From positions 40,242 to 104,241 of the forward strand of contig NZ_JAKSXZ010000054.1 of the NCBI RefSeq assembly GCF_022829465.1: 64,000 nucleotides of DNA. Direction: 5' to 3'. Made by a program: the position numbers and the translations under genes. Positions 45,413 to 54,436 of the stretch are shown piece after piece (within the stretch, counting starts at the first letter, position 1; each line of letters begins with the position of its first letter). Under the pieces are notes generated by a model, which ran no database searches, was not told the origin of the DNA, and was given only the letters and a program-made list of their open reading frames with translations. The stretch is from Methylobacterium sp. J-067 (lineage in GTDB: Bacteria > Pseudomonadota > Alphaproteobacteria > Rhizobiales > Beijerinckiaceae).

Positions 45413-47929
45413 ATGACGGCACATGAGCTTTTCCCGATCGTCGGCATCGGTGCCTCTGCGGGCGGGATCGGGGCCATGCGCGGCTTCTTCGGGGGACTGC
45501 CGCAGCCTTTCGGCGCCGCCGTCGTCGTCGTCACGCATCTCAGCCCGGATCGCGAGAGCCTACTATCCGAGGTGCTGGCACGGTTCACCACACTACCGGT
45601 CGAGGCAGCAACTGACGGTTCAGTCGTGCAACCCGATCACGTCTACGTCATGCCCCCCGGCATGCTGTTCGGCATCCGCGACGGGCGTCTGACCCTGACC
45701 CCGTTGGGGCCGGGCGTGCGCGAGGTCAAACCCGTCGATATCTTCCTCACCGCGCTCGCGCTCGATCGGGGGGAGCGCGCTGTAGCGGTGATCCTCTCGG
45801 GCGGCGACGGCGACGGTACGATCGGGATCAAGTCGATTAAGGAGCACGGCGGCCTCACGCTAGCTCAGGCCCTGGACGAGGATGGACCCGATACGCCCGA
45901 GATGCCGCTTAGCGCGCTCCGGACCGGGTATGTCGATTACAACGTGACCGCGGACGAGATGGGTGCGCTGATCGTCGCCTACGGTCGCGAACAGAAGGAT
46001 ACGGAAGCGAAGGCCGAGGATGATCCGAACGCGTTTGAGGTCGCTGAGGAGGTTCTCGCTGAGATCCACGCGATCCTGCGTCGGCAGGTCGGACACGACT
46101 TCTCCGGCTACAAGCCCAGCACCTTCAAGCGACGGCTGTCCCGCCGGATCACGGTCGGTAACCATAAGGGGCCGGACGATTACCTCAGGCGGTTGCGCAC
46201 CGACGCTGCCGAGGCTGCGGCGCTGTTCCGCGACCTGCTGATCGGCGTGACCAAGTTCTTTCGCGACGCAGACGCCTTCGACGCACTGTCCACGCAGGTC
46301 ATCCCGAGGCTGTTCGAGGGGCGTGGTGCCGAAGAGACGGTACGCGTGTGGGTGCCTGCCTGCTCGACCGGCGAGGAGGTGTACTCGATCGCCATCCTGC
46401 TGAGCGAGCACATGGCCACGCTGCCTGACCCTCCTCGGGTTCAGATCTTCGCCACCGACATCGATGAGCGATCACTCACTATCGCCAGGACCGGCCGCTA
46501 CCCGCGGGCCTACCTCGACGCTGTCTCACCCGAGCGGATCGCACGCCACTTCGTCACCGAGGGCGACAGCGTCGTGATCGCCAAGTCGGTTCGCGACCTA
46601 TGCACCTTCGCCCCCCACAGCGTGCTGCGTGATCCCCCGTTCTCACGCCTCGACCTCATCTCATGCCGCAACCTGTTGATCTATCTTGGCCTGGAGGCCC
46701 AGGAACGTATGCTACCGGCGTTGCACTACGCGTTGCGATCCGGCGGCTACCTGTTCATCGGCATGGCCGAGAACGTTACCCGGTTCGAGGATTTGTTCGC
46801 GACCGTGGACAAGTGGCACCGCATCTTCCAGGCTACGGACACGATCCGCCCAGTCCGGCTGCCGTCGATGAGCGGTGACACCTGGGCCGACCTCGCGCCC
46901 GGCGTACGGGCCAAGCCCCAAAATGCCCTGGTGCACGCCAATCTCCGCCACGCCGCGGATGCCGAGGTGCTGGCCAAGTTCTCCCCTCCGCACGCAGTGG
47001 TGACGCGCGTGGGGGAAGCCGTGCACTACTCCCCCCGGATCGACACCGTACTGGGTGTCGCGTCAGGCCAGCCGACGCACGAATTGGCATCCCTGGTCGC
47101 CAAAGGACTACGGCTGGAGCTGCGCTCGGCGCTTCGGGATGCAATCGAGACGAACACTGTGGTGGTGCGCACGGGCTTAGAGATCGAGTTATCGGGCGGC
47201 CTACGCCAGCCTATATCGCTGACCGTCAGTCCGATGCCACCACGACCCGGTGTCGAGCCGTTGTTCCTAGTTGTGTTTGCGGAGACCTCCCCGGCCAAGG
47301 ATCATGAAGCGACGGCGACGCAGGTTGAAGTCGCGCGAGACGAGGTGGTGCAGCGGCTGGAGCGCGAGTTGGCCCTAACGCGCGAGCGTCTGCAGGGGAT
47401 TGTAGAGGAGTACGAGACAGCCCTGGAGGAGGTGAAATCCTCGAATGAGGAGCTTTACTCGGTCAACGAAGAGATGCAGTCCGGGACCGAGGAGCTGGAA
47501 GCCTCGCGGGAGGAGGTGCAGTCCATCAACGAGGAGCTGCATACGGTCAACAACGAGCTTTCCTCGAAGATTCAGGCGATGGACCAACTCATGGCCGAGC
47601 AGATGGCGCTGTTCGCCAGCACGGAGATCGCCAGCGTGTTCTTGGATAGGGGGCTGCGCATACGGACTATGACGAATGCCGCAGCTCGGATCTTCGGCGT
47701 GCAAGCGAGCGATCGCGGGAGGCTGTTGAGCAATTTTGCGGCACCGTTCTCCCTATCCTGGTTGACCGAGGATGCCCGGGAAGTAATGGACAACGGCGGA
47801 ACGACCGATCGCCTGCTCGATGGGACGGACGGAAAACGCTACCGCGCCCGGCTTACTCCCTCACTGATCGATGGTGAGAAGTACGGTGTCGTCGCCAATT
47901 TCGTCCATGTCGCGGACGGAGCAGACTAG
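45413..47929 (+). CDS. CheB-CheR fusion protein with PAS domain
   Basis: This 838-residue protein starts at ATG 45413, with GGAGG 8 bases upstream. The CheB methylesterase domain (about 5-190) has its triad: S15 (GASAGG), H42 (THLSPD) and D134 (SGGDGDG). The CheR domain (about 210-470) has FFRDADAFD, VPACSTGEEVYS (SAM-binding) and ISCRNLLIYL. A long coiled coil follows (about 625-720, with repeats such as SSNEELYSVNEEMQSGTEEL), then a PAS domain that ends abruptly at VHVADGAD. These fusions modify signalling partners, not only chemoreceptors. The stop TAG lies at the left edge of the IS630 element, so the C-terminus may be shortened. Confidence 0.88.
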   Translation: MTAHELFPIVGIGASAGGIGAMRGFFGGLPQPFGAAVVVVTHLSPDRESLLSEVLARFTTLPVEAATDGSVVQPDHVYVMPPGMLFGIRDGRLTLTPLGPGVREVKPVDIFLTALALDRGERAVAVILSGGDGDGTIGIKSIKEHGGLTLAQALDEDGPDTPEMPLSALRTGYVDYNVTADEMGALIVAYGREQKDTEAKAEDDPNAFEVAEEVLAEIHAILRRQVGHDFSGYKPSTFKRRLSRRITVGNHKGPDDYLRRLRTDAAEAAALFRDLLIGVTKFFRDADAFDALSTQVIPRLFEGRGAEETVRVWVPACSTGEEVYSIAILLSEHMATLPDPPRVQIFATDIDERSLTIARTGRYPRAYLDAVSPERIARHFVTEGDSVVIAKSVRDLCTFAPHSVLRDPPFSRLDLISCRNLLIYLGLEAQERMLPALHYALRSGGYLFIGMAENVTRFEDLFATVDKWHRIFQATDTIRPVRLPSMSGDTWADLAPGVRAKPQNALVHANLRHAADAEVLAKFSPPHAVVTRVGEAVHYSPRIDTVLGVASGQPTHELASLVAKGLRLELRSALRDAIETNTVVVRTGLEIELSGGLRQPISLTVSPMPPRPGVEPLFLVVFAETSPAKDHEATATQVEVARDEVVQRLERELALTRERLQGIVEEYETALEEVKSSNEELYSVNEEMQSGTEELEASREEVQSINEELHTVNNELSSKIQAMDQLMAEQMALFASTEIASVFLDRGLRIRTMTNAAARIFGVQASDRGRLLSNFAAPFSLSWLTEDAREVMDNGGTTDRLLDGTDGKRYRARLTPSLIDGEKYGVVANFVHVADGAD

Positions 47930-48976
47930 AGCGACATCCGATCATGTTGGATCATAGGCGTCGTAGGCTGCGGCGGCGAGATAGCGGCGGCATTCGGCTG
48001 ACGTGAAGCGTCGGAAGGCCTGTTGGATGGTGTCCCAGAGGTCGCTGATCGTGGGAGCGGCCTCGGCACGGAGGATGGCCTTGAGCTTGGCGAAGGCGAG
48101 TTTAAGTAGGTTGAAGTCGGTCGGCAGGTACAGCAGCCTCGCTCCCACCGGCTCGATGCGCTCGCGGATACCACTGACCTTGTGGGCAGGCAGATTGTCG
48201 AGCGCGACCGTGTCACCGGGCCTGAGGGCGGGAACGAGGGTTTGTTCGACGTAGTCGCGGAAGCGTGCGCCCGTCATCGGCCCATCGAAGAGGGCGGTGG
48301 CCATTAGGCCGCTGGTGCGTAGGCCGGCGGTGACGGTGGTGGTCTTCCAATGTCCGAATGGGACTGCGACCCAGCAGCGTTCGCCGCGCGCAGCCCGCCC
48401 ATAACGGCGTGCCATCTTGGTGTTGGTGGCCGTCTCATCGAGGAACACGAGGCTGTCTGGGTCGAGATCGAGCTGACGCTCGAACCAGGACGGGCGCGCA
48501 GCCTTCACGTCCTCCCGTTCCTGCTCGGCGGCGTGGCCGGTGTTTTTTCGCGCGTGATGCCGTGGCGTTTGAAGAAGCGGGACAGGCTGCTGACACCGAC
48601 CCGCAGACCTCGTTGGGCCAGACGGTCGCGTAACTCAAGCAGGAACAGCTCGGGCTGCGCTTCGTAGGTCCGTCGGATCAGGTCGGTTTGCGCCTCGATT
48701 GCATGCGAGCGTTGATCGCCACCCATCGGCTTCGCCTGCGTCCGACACTCCTGTACGAAGGCCCCGTGCCAGCGCACGGTGCTGGCCGGGCTGACCTCGA
48801 AGCGCCGTGCTGCTTTCCGGCGTGACGCTCCCGCCTCGATCGCAGCTACCACACGCTCGCGCAGATCCACAGACAGGGCAGACGCCATCGGCTCTCCTCC
48901 TCGGAAAGCTGCCCATCAAATCACAACCCCGTCCCAGCGGAAACCCCAGACGATCCAATCCGGTCGGTGCCTGCTT
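47928..48976 (-). mobile_element. IS630-family insertion sequence (ends approximate)
   Basis: The element holds a transposase split into two frames (47942-48888). The left edge near 47928 abuts the CheB-CheR stop; TA is present there and near 48975. The putative ends (GAGCGACATCCGATC inward from the left, AAGCAGGCACCGACC inward from the right) are only partly similar, so the exact ends are uncertain. Confidence 0.6.
47942..48888 (-). CDS. IS630-family transposase with probable -1 frameshift
   Basis: The first frame (48888-48505) has the N-terminal HTH (MASALSVDLRERVVAAIEAG, then SRRKAARRFEVSPASTVRWH). The second frame (to 47942) has the DDE domain: LVFLDETATNTKMARRYGRA, VALDNLPAHKV and the final YLPTDFNLLKLAFAKLKAIL. 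This last motif has F where P and N where E are usual (YLPPYSPDLNPIE), so catalysis may be impaired. The frames overlap, and a run of six A (T6 at 48543-48548 on the plus strand) is an ideal slip site. After a -1 slip the protein reads GHAAEQEREDVKAARPSWFE, the expected sequence. Confidence 0.85.
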
Positions 48977-49208
48977 TAGCCGGACTGGTATGCAACGCAG
49001 CTCATGGATAAAGCGAGACCGTTCAGGCGCCTTTCATCTTATCTGTTGAGCTTGTGCACCGAATTGATTGTTTAGGAACTCATGCCTCAAGATCGTAAAT
49101 CTATCGCGCCGAAATAAATCTAGGTCAGAAATTCTGAGTCAGAGATCATTCGGCTTTTTAGTTGTATATATATGTATACATACATCTCTAAAAATACTAT
49201 CGTGTGAT
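48977..49208. other. Region upstream of the Crp/Fnr gene
   Basis: About 230 bases. The last part is AT-rich (TAGTTGTATATATATGTATACATACATC at 49159-49186), a likely promoter. No gene seen. Confidence 0.4.
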
Positions 49209-50183
49209 ATGTCTGATGACTCTAATCCAGCGGCCCAGTTTGGGAAGCATTCCAACGAGATCGCCGATATGCTCGGCATCCCTGTCGAAAATATTAAAGC
49301 TGAACCGGCATCTGCAGCCATGGAGGAGATGATCAATCTCCTTCGTGCCTATGTTGGCATTTCGGATGCGCAGGGCCGTCAACGCGTACTAAGGACCATC
49401 GATCAAGAGGTCAAGCGAAACGCCTTGGCTGACCAGATTGACGAAGGTAGCTTGGCCGACCATTCGGAAGCCTCGCCTTTCTCTCCCCTCATCAACAAGC
49501 TCAGGTACGGCGCGGACCTCAAGGAGGTCGATTGCGACCGGTTGGTGAAGCTCGCGGGGGTTCGGCGGATCGAAGCGCGCCGGCAGATCCTCCTGCAAGG
49601 AGACAGGCCGGAAAGCGTCTACATCGTGCTCGACGGTTTCGCCTGCCGTTACAAGGTCTTGCGCCAGGGCAAATGCCAGATCATGGCCCTGCTCGTTCCA
49701 GGCGACTTCAGCGACCTGCACGGCGCGATCCTCGATACGATGGATCACGGCATCATGGCGCTATCGCCCTGTACAGTCGCAGAACTGCCTCGCAGTTCGA
49801 TCCTCGAACTGGTCGAGAGCCATCCGCGCCTCTGCCACGCCTTCCGGTGGGCAACCCTGGTCGATGGGGCGATCCTTCGCGAATGGCTGGTAAACATGGC
49901 CCTGCGCGAGGCGCCGCAGCAGATGGCGCATCTTTTCTGCGAGCTTTTCGTCCGTCTCCATGCGGTGGGGGTGGGTGACGCGAACAGTTATCCGCTCCCC
50001 CTTACCCAAAAGGATCTTGCGGAGATGCTCGGCCTCACATCCGTGCACGTCAACCGAACGCTGCAACTACTGAGAGACAGTGGGTTGATCGTCCTGCGCA
50101 AACGTCGGCTACTCATCCCCGACGTAGCCCGACTAAAGGCCTATTGCGACTTCAATCCCGATTACCTGCACTTCAGCCGGTAG
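49209..50183 (+). CDS. Crp/Fnr-family regulator with XRE-tail N-terminus
   Basis: This 324-residue protein starts at ATG 49209 (MSDDSNPAAQFGKHSNEIAD). Residues of about 10-75 (IADMLGIPVENIKAEP; MEEMINLLRAYVGISDAQGR; QRVLRTIDQEVKRN) resemble the end of an XRE HTH plus its helical tail, as in the 45049 protein. Residues of about 105-225 form a cyclic-nucleotide-binding-like beta barrel (RRQILLQGDRPESVYIVLDG; GDFSDLHGAILDTMDHGIMA). Residues of about 255-310 form a Crp-type winged helix (PLTQKDLAEMLGLTSVHVNR, TLQLLRDSGLI). There are no Fnr-type cysteines for a Fe-S cluster. The signal is unknown; Rhizobiales relatives respond to redox or stress. Confidence 0.82.
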   Translation: MSDDSNPAAQFGKHSNEIADMLGIPVENIKAEPASAAMEEMINLLRAYVGISDAQGRQRVLRTIDQEVKRNALADQIDEGSLADHSEASPFSPLINKLRYGADLKEVDCDRLVKLAGVRRIEARRQILLQGDRPESVYIVLDGFACRYKVLRQGKCQIMALLVPGDFSDLHGAILDTMDHGIMALSPCTVAELPRSSILELVESHPRLCHAFRWATLVDGAILREWLVNMALREAPQQMAHLFCELFVRLHAVGVGDANSYPLPLTQKDLAEMLGLTSVHVNRTLQLLRDSGLIVLRKRRLLIPDVARLKAYCDFNPDYLHFSR

Positions 50184-50210
50184 ATCAAGTAAAGTTCTGA
50201 GAGCAGGTTG

Positions 50211-50489
50211 TCACCCGACGGCATCCGTCTCGACCTCGGGTATCGGTGTGTCGCCCATCCACAACCCAGCAAAAATCAACGTCGCTGTATAGACGGTGTT
50301 GTCTTTCTCGTCCCGCACAAGCACGGTAAATGCCTGCCGGTCGCCGTCCGTTGGAATCAAATCGCACGCAATCTGCGGCAGCGTCTTCATGGCCTCAAAG
50401 CGAACCCCTTCGAAGCTGTCACATTCTGTTCCCATCGCGTCGCGACGAAACGACGGTCCATCATGAAAGTCGAAGAAGTAGCGAGGCAT
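50211..50489 (-). CDS. DUF6894-type small protein
   Basis: A 92-residue protein from ATG 50487-50489 with AGGAGAGG just upstream. It begins MPRYFFDFHDGPSFRRDAMG and contains FEGVRFEAMKTLPQIACDLI, the R-Y-F/Y-F-x-x-x-D-G and A-x-x-x-L-P-x-I/A pattern of DUF6894. These short proteins are numerous in Methylobacterium and Bradyrhizobium and have unknown function. The gene is convergent with the Crp-type regulator. Confidence 0.8.
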   Translation of the reverse strand: MPRYFFDFHDGPSFRRDAMGTECDSFEGVRFEAMKTLPQIACDLIPTDGDRQAFTVLVRDEKDNTVYTATLIFAGLWMGDTPIPEVETDAVG

Positions 50490-50773
50490 GCCTCTCCTGC
50501 TGTTTGGGGCGGGAGCGCATCCGTCTACCAGCCGTTGGCGCCCAGATTTAGCTGCCACCGATCGCCAGATTATACCGCAGTTCGCCCATCAAATCACTGG
50601 TGGTTGTATCGTTTGCACACACAGTGCGACAAATCCTTCATGAATTGAAAACCTAATCCATGTGTGATCGCTGCCCGCAAGCGTGTGTCAGAGCCAACCA
50701 CAGTCGCAGTCTCTGACTCAGGCATGTCCGCGACCGAGAGCCGTAGCTCCCGCCTTCAACGGCGGAGACGCGT

Positions 50774-51034
50774 GTGCCGCGCTACCATTTCAACGTCTAT
50801 GACGGCGTGACTCTTCTCGACAAAAAGGGTGTGGAGTTGCCGGACACCATGTTCGCGCGCCGAGAGGCCATCCGATATGCCGGCGTGCTTCTTGAGGAAG
50901 GCGCACGGCTCGAAAGCCTTGGCTCCGAATGGCGCATGGAAGTCACCGGCGAGACGGGCGTGATCATGTTCCGATTGGACTTTTTCGTGACGCCATCAGC
51001 GGCCGCAACACCGCTAGCGCTAGCGAATGACTGA
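50774..51034 (+). CDS. DUF6894-type small protein, GTG start
   Basis: An 86-residue protein with GTG at 50774-50776 preceded by GGCGGAG. It begins MPRYHFNVYDGVTLLDKKGV and has the ELPDTMFARREAIRYAGVLL helix, then a terminal strand GVIMFRLDFFV. It is a paralogue of the 50211-50489 gene by fold and signature, with low identity. The adjacent IS element starts 22 bases downstream at 51057. Confidence 0.78.
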   Translation: MPRYHFNVYDGVTLLDKKGVELPDTMFARREAIRYAGVLLEEGARLESLGSEWRMEVTGETGVIMFRLDFFVTPSAAATPLALAND

Positions 51035-51056
51035 CTTCGGACAACTGGCGGCTTAG

Positions 51057-52519
51057 CTCGACTTTGGCCATTTGCGGCTCGTCGAGTGGGCGGAGGTGAC
51101 GAAGCGGGCAAGACGGATAGGCTGGTGGCGTCCCTGCCAAGAGACACCGCCATGCTCCCCCTGCCTGCCCGCTTCGCCGGGATCATCCTGGCGTTCGCAC
51201 CGCTGTTCGTCCACCGCTCGTGGCGACACGCCCAGAACCTGCTGATCGGTGCGATCCTCACGCCGGGGCAGCGCACGGCGACAAGCGTCCTGCGCATCAT
51301 CGGCCGCGCGCGGGAGCGGCGGTTCGTGAACCTCCACCGCATCCTCAACCGGGCGGCGTGGTGCCCGCGCTCCGGCAGCCTTATCCTGCTCAGGCTCCTC
51401 GTCGATGCGTTCGCGCAACGTGGCCCCGTGGTCCTGGGACTGGACGATACGATCGAGCGCCGCCGCGGCAAGCGGATTGCGGCCAAGGGTATCTACCGTG
51501 ATCCGGCTCGCTCCTCCGACAGCCACTTCGTCAAGGCGAGCGGGCAGCGCTGGATGAGCCTGATGATGCTCGCCCCAATCCCCTGGGCGGGGCGCGTCTG
51601 GGCGCTGCCGTTTCTGACCGCGCTGGTGCCGTCAGAGCGCGCCTGTCGTGAACGGGGCCGTCGGCACAAGCCTCTGCTCGACGTCGGGCGTCAACTCGCC
51701 CTCCAGGCGCGGCGCTGGCTGCCAGGACGCGACCTCGTGGTGGTGGGCGACAGCGGCTTCTCGGCCTTGCTGTTCCTCGACGCGATGCGCCGCGCCCGCA
51801 TCACGGCAATCACCCGCCTACGGCTGGATGCTGCTCTCTACGATCCCGCCCCGCCACGGCCGCCGGGCACGATCGGACGCCCGCGGACCAAAGGCGCGCG
51901 GCTGCCAACGCTCGCTGTGATCCTCGCGGCCGAGGACACGCGCTGGCACGCGGTCGTGGTGCCCGGCTGGTACGGGGCAGGCGAGCGCACGATCGAGATC
52001 GCCTCCGGGACCGCCGTGTGGCGGCACGGCGGTCTGCCGGTCGTGCCGATCCGATGGGTGCTGGTGCGCGATCCCGAGAGCCGCTTTGCACCGCAGGCCC
52101 TGCTCTGCACCGAACCGACGCGCGAGCCGGCGCAGATCGTGGGGTGGTTCGTGCGTCGCTGGACCGTTGAGGTCACCTTCCAGGAAGCGCGCACCCATCT
52201 TGGGGTCGAGACGCAGCGGCAGTGGTCCGACACGGCGATCGCCCGCACCACGCCCTGCCTGCTCGCCCTGTTCTCGATCGTTACATTGCTGGCCGCACGG
52301 CTCCCGGCTCGCCAACGGCGACGCGTCGCGGCCGCCGCGTGGTACCCCAAACCACGCCCCACCTTCGCCGATGCACTGGCCGCCGTGCGCTATGCGATCT
52401 GGCGCGAGCGGACTTTGGCAACATCACCGCGCCGACGCGCCCGAACAAAACCCCGCTTCCGTTTGCCAGCGCCCTGGGCCTATGCCCTCTGCCACGCCGC
52501 ATGAATGGCCAAAGTCGAG
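51057..52519 (+). mobile_element. IS element with perfect ends and CTTAG target duplication
   Basis: The terminal inverted repeats are exact: CTCGACTTTGGCCATT from 51057 and its reverse complement ending at 52519. CTTAG flanks both sides (51052-51056 and 52520-52524), a 5-bp direct repeat, although a shorter duplication with part of the IR is also possible. The element is about 1,463 bp and complete. It contains one transposase gene (51152-52504). Confidence 0.9.
51152..52504 (+). CDS. DDE transposase (IS701/IS4-like, DDE_5 type)
   Basis: This 450-residue transposase starts at ATG 51152 (MLPLPARFAGIILAFAPLFV). Catalytic residues: first Asp in VVLGLDDTIERRRGKRI, second Asp in DLVVVGDSGFSALLFLD, Glu in WTVEVTFQEARTHLGVETQR. 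This is the D-D-E arrangement of the IS4/IS701 group with an all-beta insert between the second Asp and the Glu. The C-terminus is basic. The gene fills the element and ends within the right inverted repeat. The frame is intact, so the element may still move. Confidence 0.88.
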   Translation: MLPLPARFAGIILAFAPLFVHRSWRHAQNLLIGAILTPGQRTATSVLRIIGRARERRFVNLHRILNRAAWCPRSGSLILLRLLVDAFAQRGPVVLGLDDTIERRRGKRIAAKGIYRDPARSSDSHFVKASGQRWMSLMMLAPIPWAGRVWALPFLTALVPSERACRERGRRHKPLLDVGRQLALQARRWLPGRDLVVVGDSGFSALLFLDAMRRARITAITRLRLDAALYDPAPPRPPGTIGRPRTKGARLPTLAVILAAEDTRWHAVVVPGWYGAGERTIEIASGTAVWRHGGLPVVPIRWVLVRDPESRFAPQALLCTEPTREPAQIVGWFVRRWTVEVTFQEARTHLGVETQRQWSDTAIARTTPCLLALFSIVTLLAARLPARQRRRVAAAAWYPKPRPTFADALAAVRYAIWRERTLATSPRRRARTKPRFRLPAPWAYALCHAA

Positions 52520-52683
52520 CTTAGCTTCGGTGACAGAATGGACGAGGTTAGTTAGCGGGCCGTCTCAGACACGCCTCCTCGCAGTCCCGTGCCGGGACCA
52601 GCCCACGAAAAGCCAGCCATTGTCGGCGTTGCCGGTGGGTAAATGCCACTGGCACACAGCACCGCTGCCAGCCGTGTCGTTGA

Positions 52684-53043
52684 TCAAAGGCGCTGAGTTC
52701 GCCGGGCTATCGCAAGTTCGCGAGCATCATCCTCGGCTGCGGGAATGCCAGCGAGAACGCGTGCGGGCGTCGTGTGAACAACACGAATATTTTTCGGCTC
52801 ACCTAACCCGCAACCGATGCAGACTGCATAACTCCATCGAGTCCAAAGTCCCGTGGTCTTGGCATTGGCAGCTTCATGCTTCTTTCTGCCAGCTTCGATC
52901 TGAGCTTTGAGTTCTGCATGTTTGGCGTCGCTCGTTGGATCTTGCTGCGCACCGACGGGCGGCGGTGAGGGAGGCGCATCTTGGGCAGCCGCTGGTAGCA
53001 CGGCGGTTAGCGACAGTAGCGTGGCAACGAAGAATGGACGCAT
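52684..53043 (-). CDS. Small exported hypothetical protein
   Basis: A 119-residue protein with signal peptide MRPFFVATLLSLTAVLPAAA (cut at AAAQD). A Pro-rich linker (PPSPPPVGAQQDP) leads to a charged helix (KHAELKAQIEAGRKKHEAAN) and a small domain with W-x-R-W and a C-x-x-C-G (VCIGCGLGEPKNIRVVHTTP). The cysteine pair may bind a metal or form a disulphide. It lies alone. Related exported proteins with this C-x-x-C domain occur in Methylobacterium. Confidence 0.65.
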   Translation of the reverse strand: MRPFFVATLLSLTAVLPAAAQDAPPSPPPVGAQQDPTSDAKHAELKAQIEAGRKKHEAANAKTTGLWTRWSYAVCIGCGLGEPKNIRVVHTTPARVLAGIPAAEDDARELAIARRTQRL

Positions 53044-53429
53044 TTGACCTCCGACTTCATGACGTGCAGATCGTCAATTCGAAGCGCCTACGAGATCGGC
53101 GAGTATGAAGTTTCGAAATTCCTCAAATTATTTTATAATCGAAACCTGAATACTATCTTGCGTTGCATTTTCCGGCATCGCTTGCGTAGCCCCAGCCTTA
53201 TACCAACCGTCATCGGTGTTGCCGTTAGGACTGCCAACCGCGAAAGCGTTTCTGTTCACGCACTCGATGCGCGCCATTTCGAACCAAAGTGCCCGTAGCC
53301 TGAGGATCGCCGCTGCCGCCCTGGATCGTCACACGGCTCGGCCCCGCCCCGATCTGATCACGGGGCGGGGAAGCGTCCGATCTCACCAGCGTGGGCCGGT
53401 ACGCGACGCGGCATCAAACCGGATGCCAA
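53044..53429. other. Gene-free region
   Basis: About 385 bases. The right part holds the hairpin at 53342-53370. The left part is AT-rich near 53110-53165 and may hold the promoter of the 52684-53043 gene. No credible gene. Confidence 0.4.
53342..53370. terminator. Perfect GC-rich hairpin
   Basis: CCCCGCCCCG (53342-53351) pairs exactly with CGGGGCGGGG (53361-53370) around 9 bases. It lies in a gene-poor stretch (53044-53429) between two minus-strand genes. A short A/T tail is absent. It is a likely transcription terminator for the gene at 53430-53660 or a structured RNA element. Confidence 0.55.
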
Positions 53430-53660
53430 TTATCTCTGATCAGATTTGATCGGCGAAATCGGGGTCCACGGATCACCGTAGTTCCCTGCAGCTTCATAGG
53501 TCATCGTGTAATAATTTCTAAGCTTATCTATATTCTCGCCTGACGCGATTGCTAATTCCTCCAACGCACGAGGACTGGGCAGGGCATCGGCAATTACAAA
53601 TTGTCGAAAAATCTCAAGTAAGATATTTTTAGAAAGCAGTGCGGCTGCGGACATATTCAC
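53430..53660 (-). CDS. Small hypothetical protein
   Basis: A 76-residue protein (MNMSAAALLSKNILLEIFRQ at the start), helical in the first two thirds (LPSPRALEELAIASGENIDK) and Pro/Ser-rich at the end. No signal peptide or membrane segment. ATG 53658-53660 is preceded by GGAGG about 5 bases upstream (CAGGCGGAGGTGAAT), which supports it. I do not recognise the family. Confidence 0.55.
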   Translation of the reverse strand: MNMSAAALLSKNILLEIFRQFVIADALPSPRALEELAIASGENIDKLRNYYTMTYEAAGNYGDPWTPISPIKSDQR

Positions 53661-53948
53661 CTCCGCCTGAGCATTTGCGATCGCCTGTCATTGCATTCAA
53701 GGCGCAGCAGATAAGCAGTTAATTGAACGAAAATTTCCGCTGCGGCAGAGTCGGGCTGTTGAGAAGTGCCTTTCGAGGAGAGAAACTCAGAGCGAGCATG
53801 CTGCCGCTACATTTTTATGGCTTGCAGGCGTAGCACGTGAAAAGCGCGGCCCTGGCCGATGCCCAAAATTTGCGAGGTCCAAAACTGACTTGCTTTAGTT
53901 TTGGACATGATCCATCACAAAATGGCGCATAGCAGAAGGGCCAGCAAA

Positions 53949-54425
53949 ATGAGCGAGATCAATATGGAAAAAAATAGGATCACGCTTGAACAAGTCGGTG
54001 ATCTTGTTGCCGCTTATGTCTCGAACAACCACATTGCTGCCGCTGATCTTCCCGCTTTGATCGCAACTGTCCACGCTGCCGTCAGTGGCCTAAGCGCCAA
54101 GGATCCGAGCGTTACCGCTACCGGGGCTGCCACTCAGAAAGCTGCACCGGCTGACGTGAAGAAGTCGATACGACCGGAGGGCATCATCAGCTTCATTGAC
54201 GGCAAGACCTACAAGACGCTGAAGCGCCACCTGACCTCGCACGGTCTCAACCCGGATAGCTACCGGGAGCGGTTCGGCCTGCCGGGCGACTATCCGATGG
54301 TGGCCCTGGCCTACAGCGAGAAGCGCTCCAGCCTCGCCAAGTCCCTGGGCCTCGGAAAACTCCAAGCGGGCAAAGCTCAAGTAGAAGCCAAGCCGACGCC
54401 GAAGGGGCAGAAGAAGGCGGCCTGA
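53949..54425 (+). CDS. MucR/Ros-family regulator lacking zinc-finger cysteines
   Basis: A 158-residue protein from ATG 53949 (AAGGG about 9 bases upstream; an ATG at 53907 is also open). The N-terminal half has the MucR oligomerisation helices (LEQVGDLVAAYVSNNHIAAA; DLPALIATVHAAVSGL). The C-terminal DNA-binding domain reads IISFIDGKTYKTLKRHLTSH, then GLNPDSYRERFGLPGDYPMV and AYSEKRSSLAKSLGLG. In Ros/MucR two cysteines precede K-x-L-K-R-H-L; here they are F and D, so zinc binding of the usual type is not possible. Cys-less relatives exist in Mesorhizobium. The basic tail ends in KPTPKGQKKAA. It probably represses surface-polysaccharide or other acquired genes. Confidence 0.85.
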   Translation: MSEINMEKNRITLEQVGDLVAAYVSNNHIAAADLPALIATVHAAVSGLSAKDPSVTATGAATQKAAPADVKKSIRPEGIISFIDGKTYKTLKRHLTSHGLNPDSYRERFGLPGDYPMVALAYSEKRSSLAKSLGLGKLQAGKAQVEAKPTPKGQKKAA

Positions 54426-54436
54426 TCCAGCACCGG

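Noticed and set aside
47600..47929. IS630 truncating the CheB-CheR protein
   Set aside because: The stop lies at the IS edge, but joining the flanks across TA also gives a TAG in this frame, so truncation cannot be claimed.
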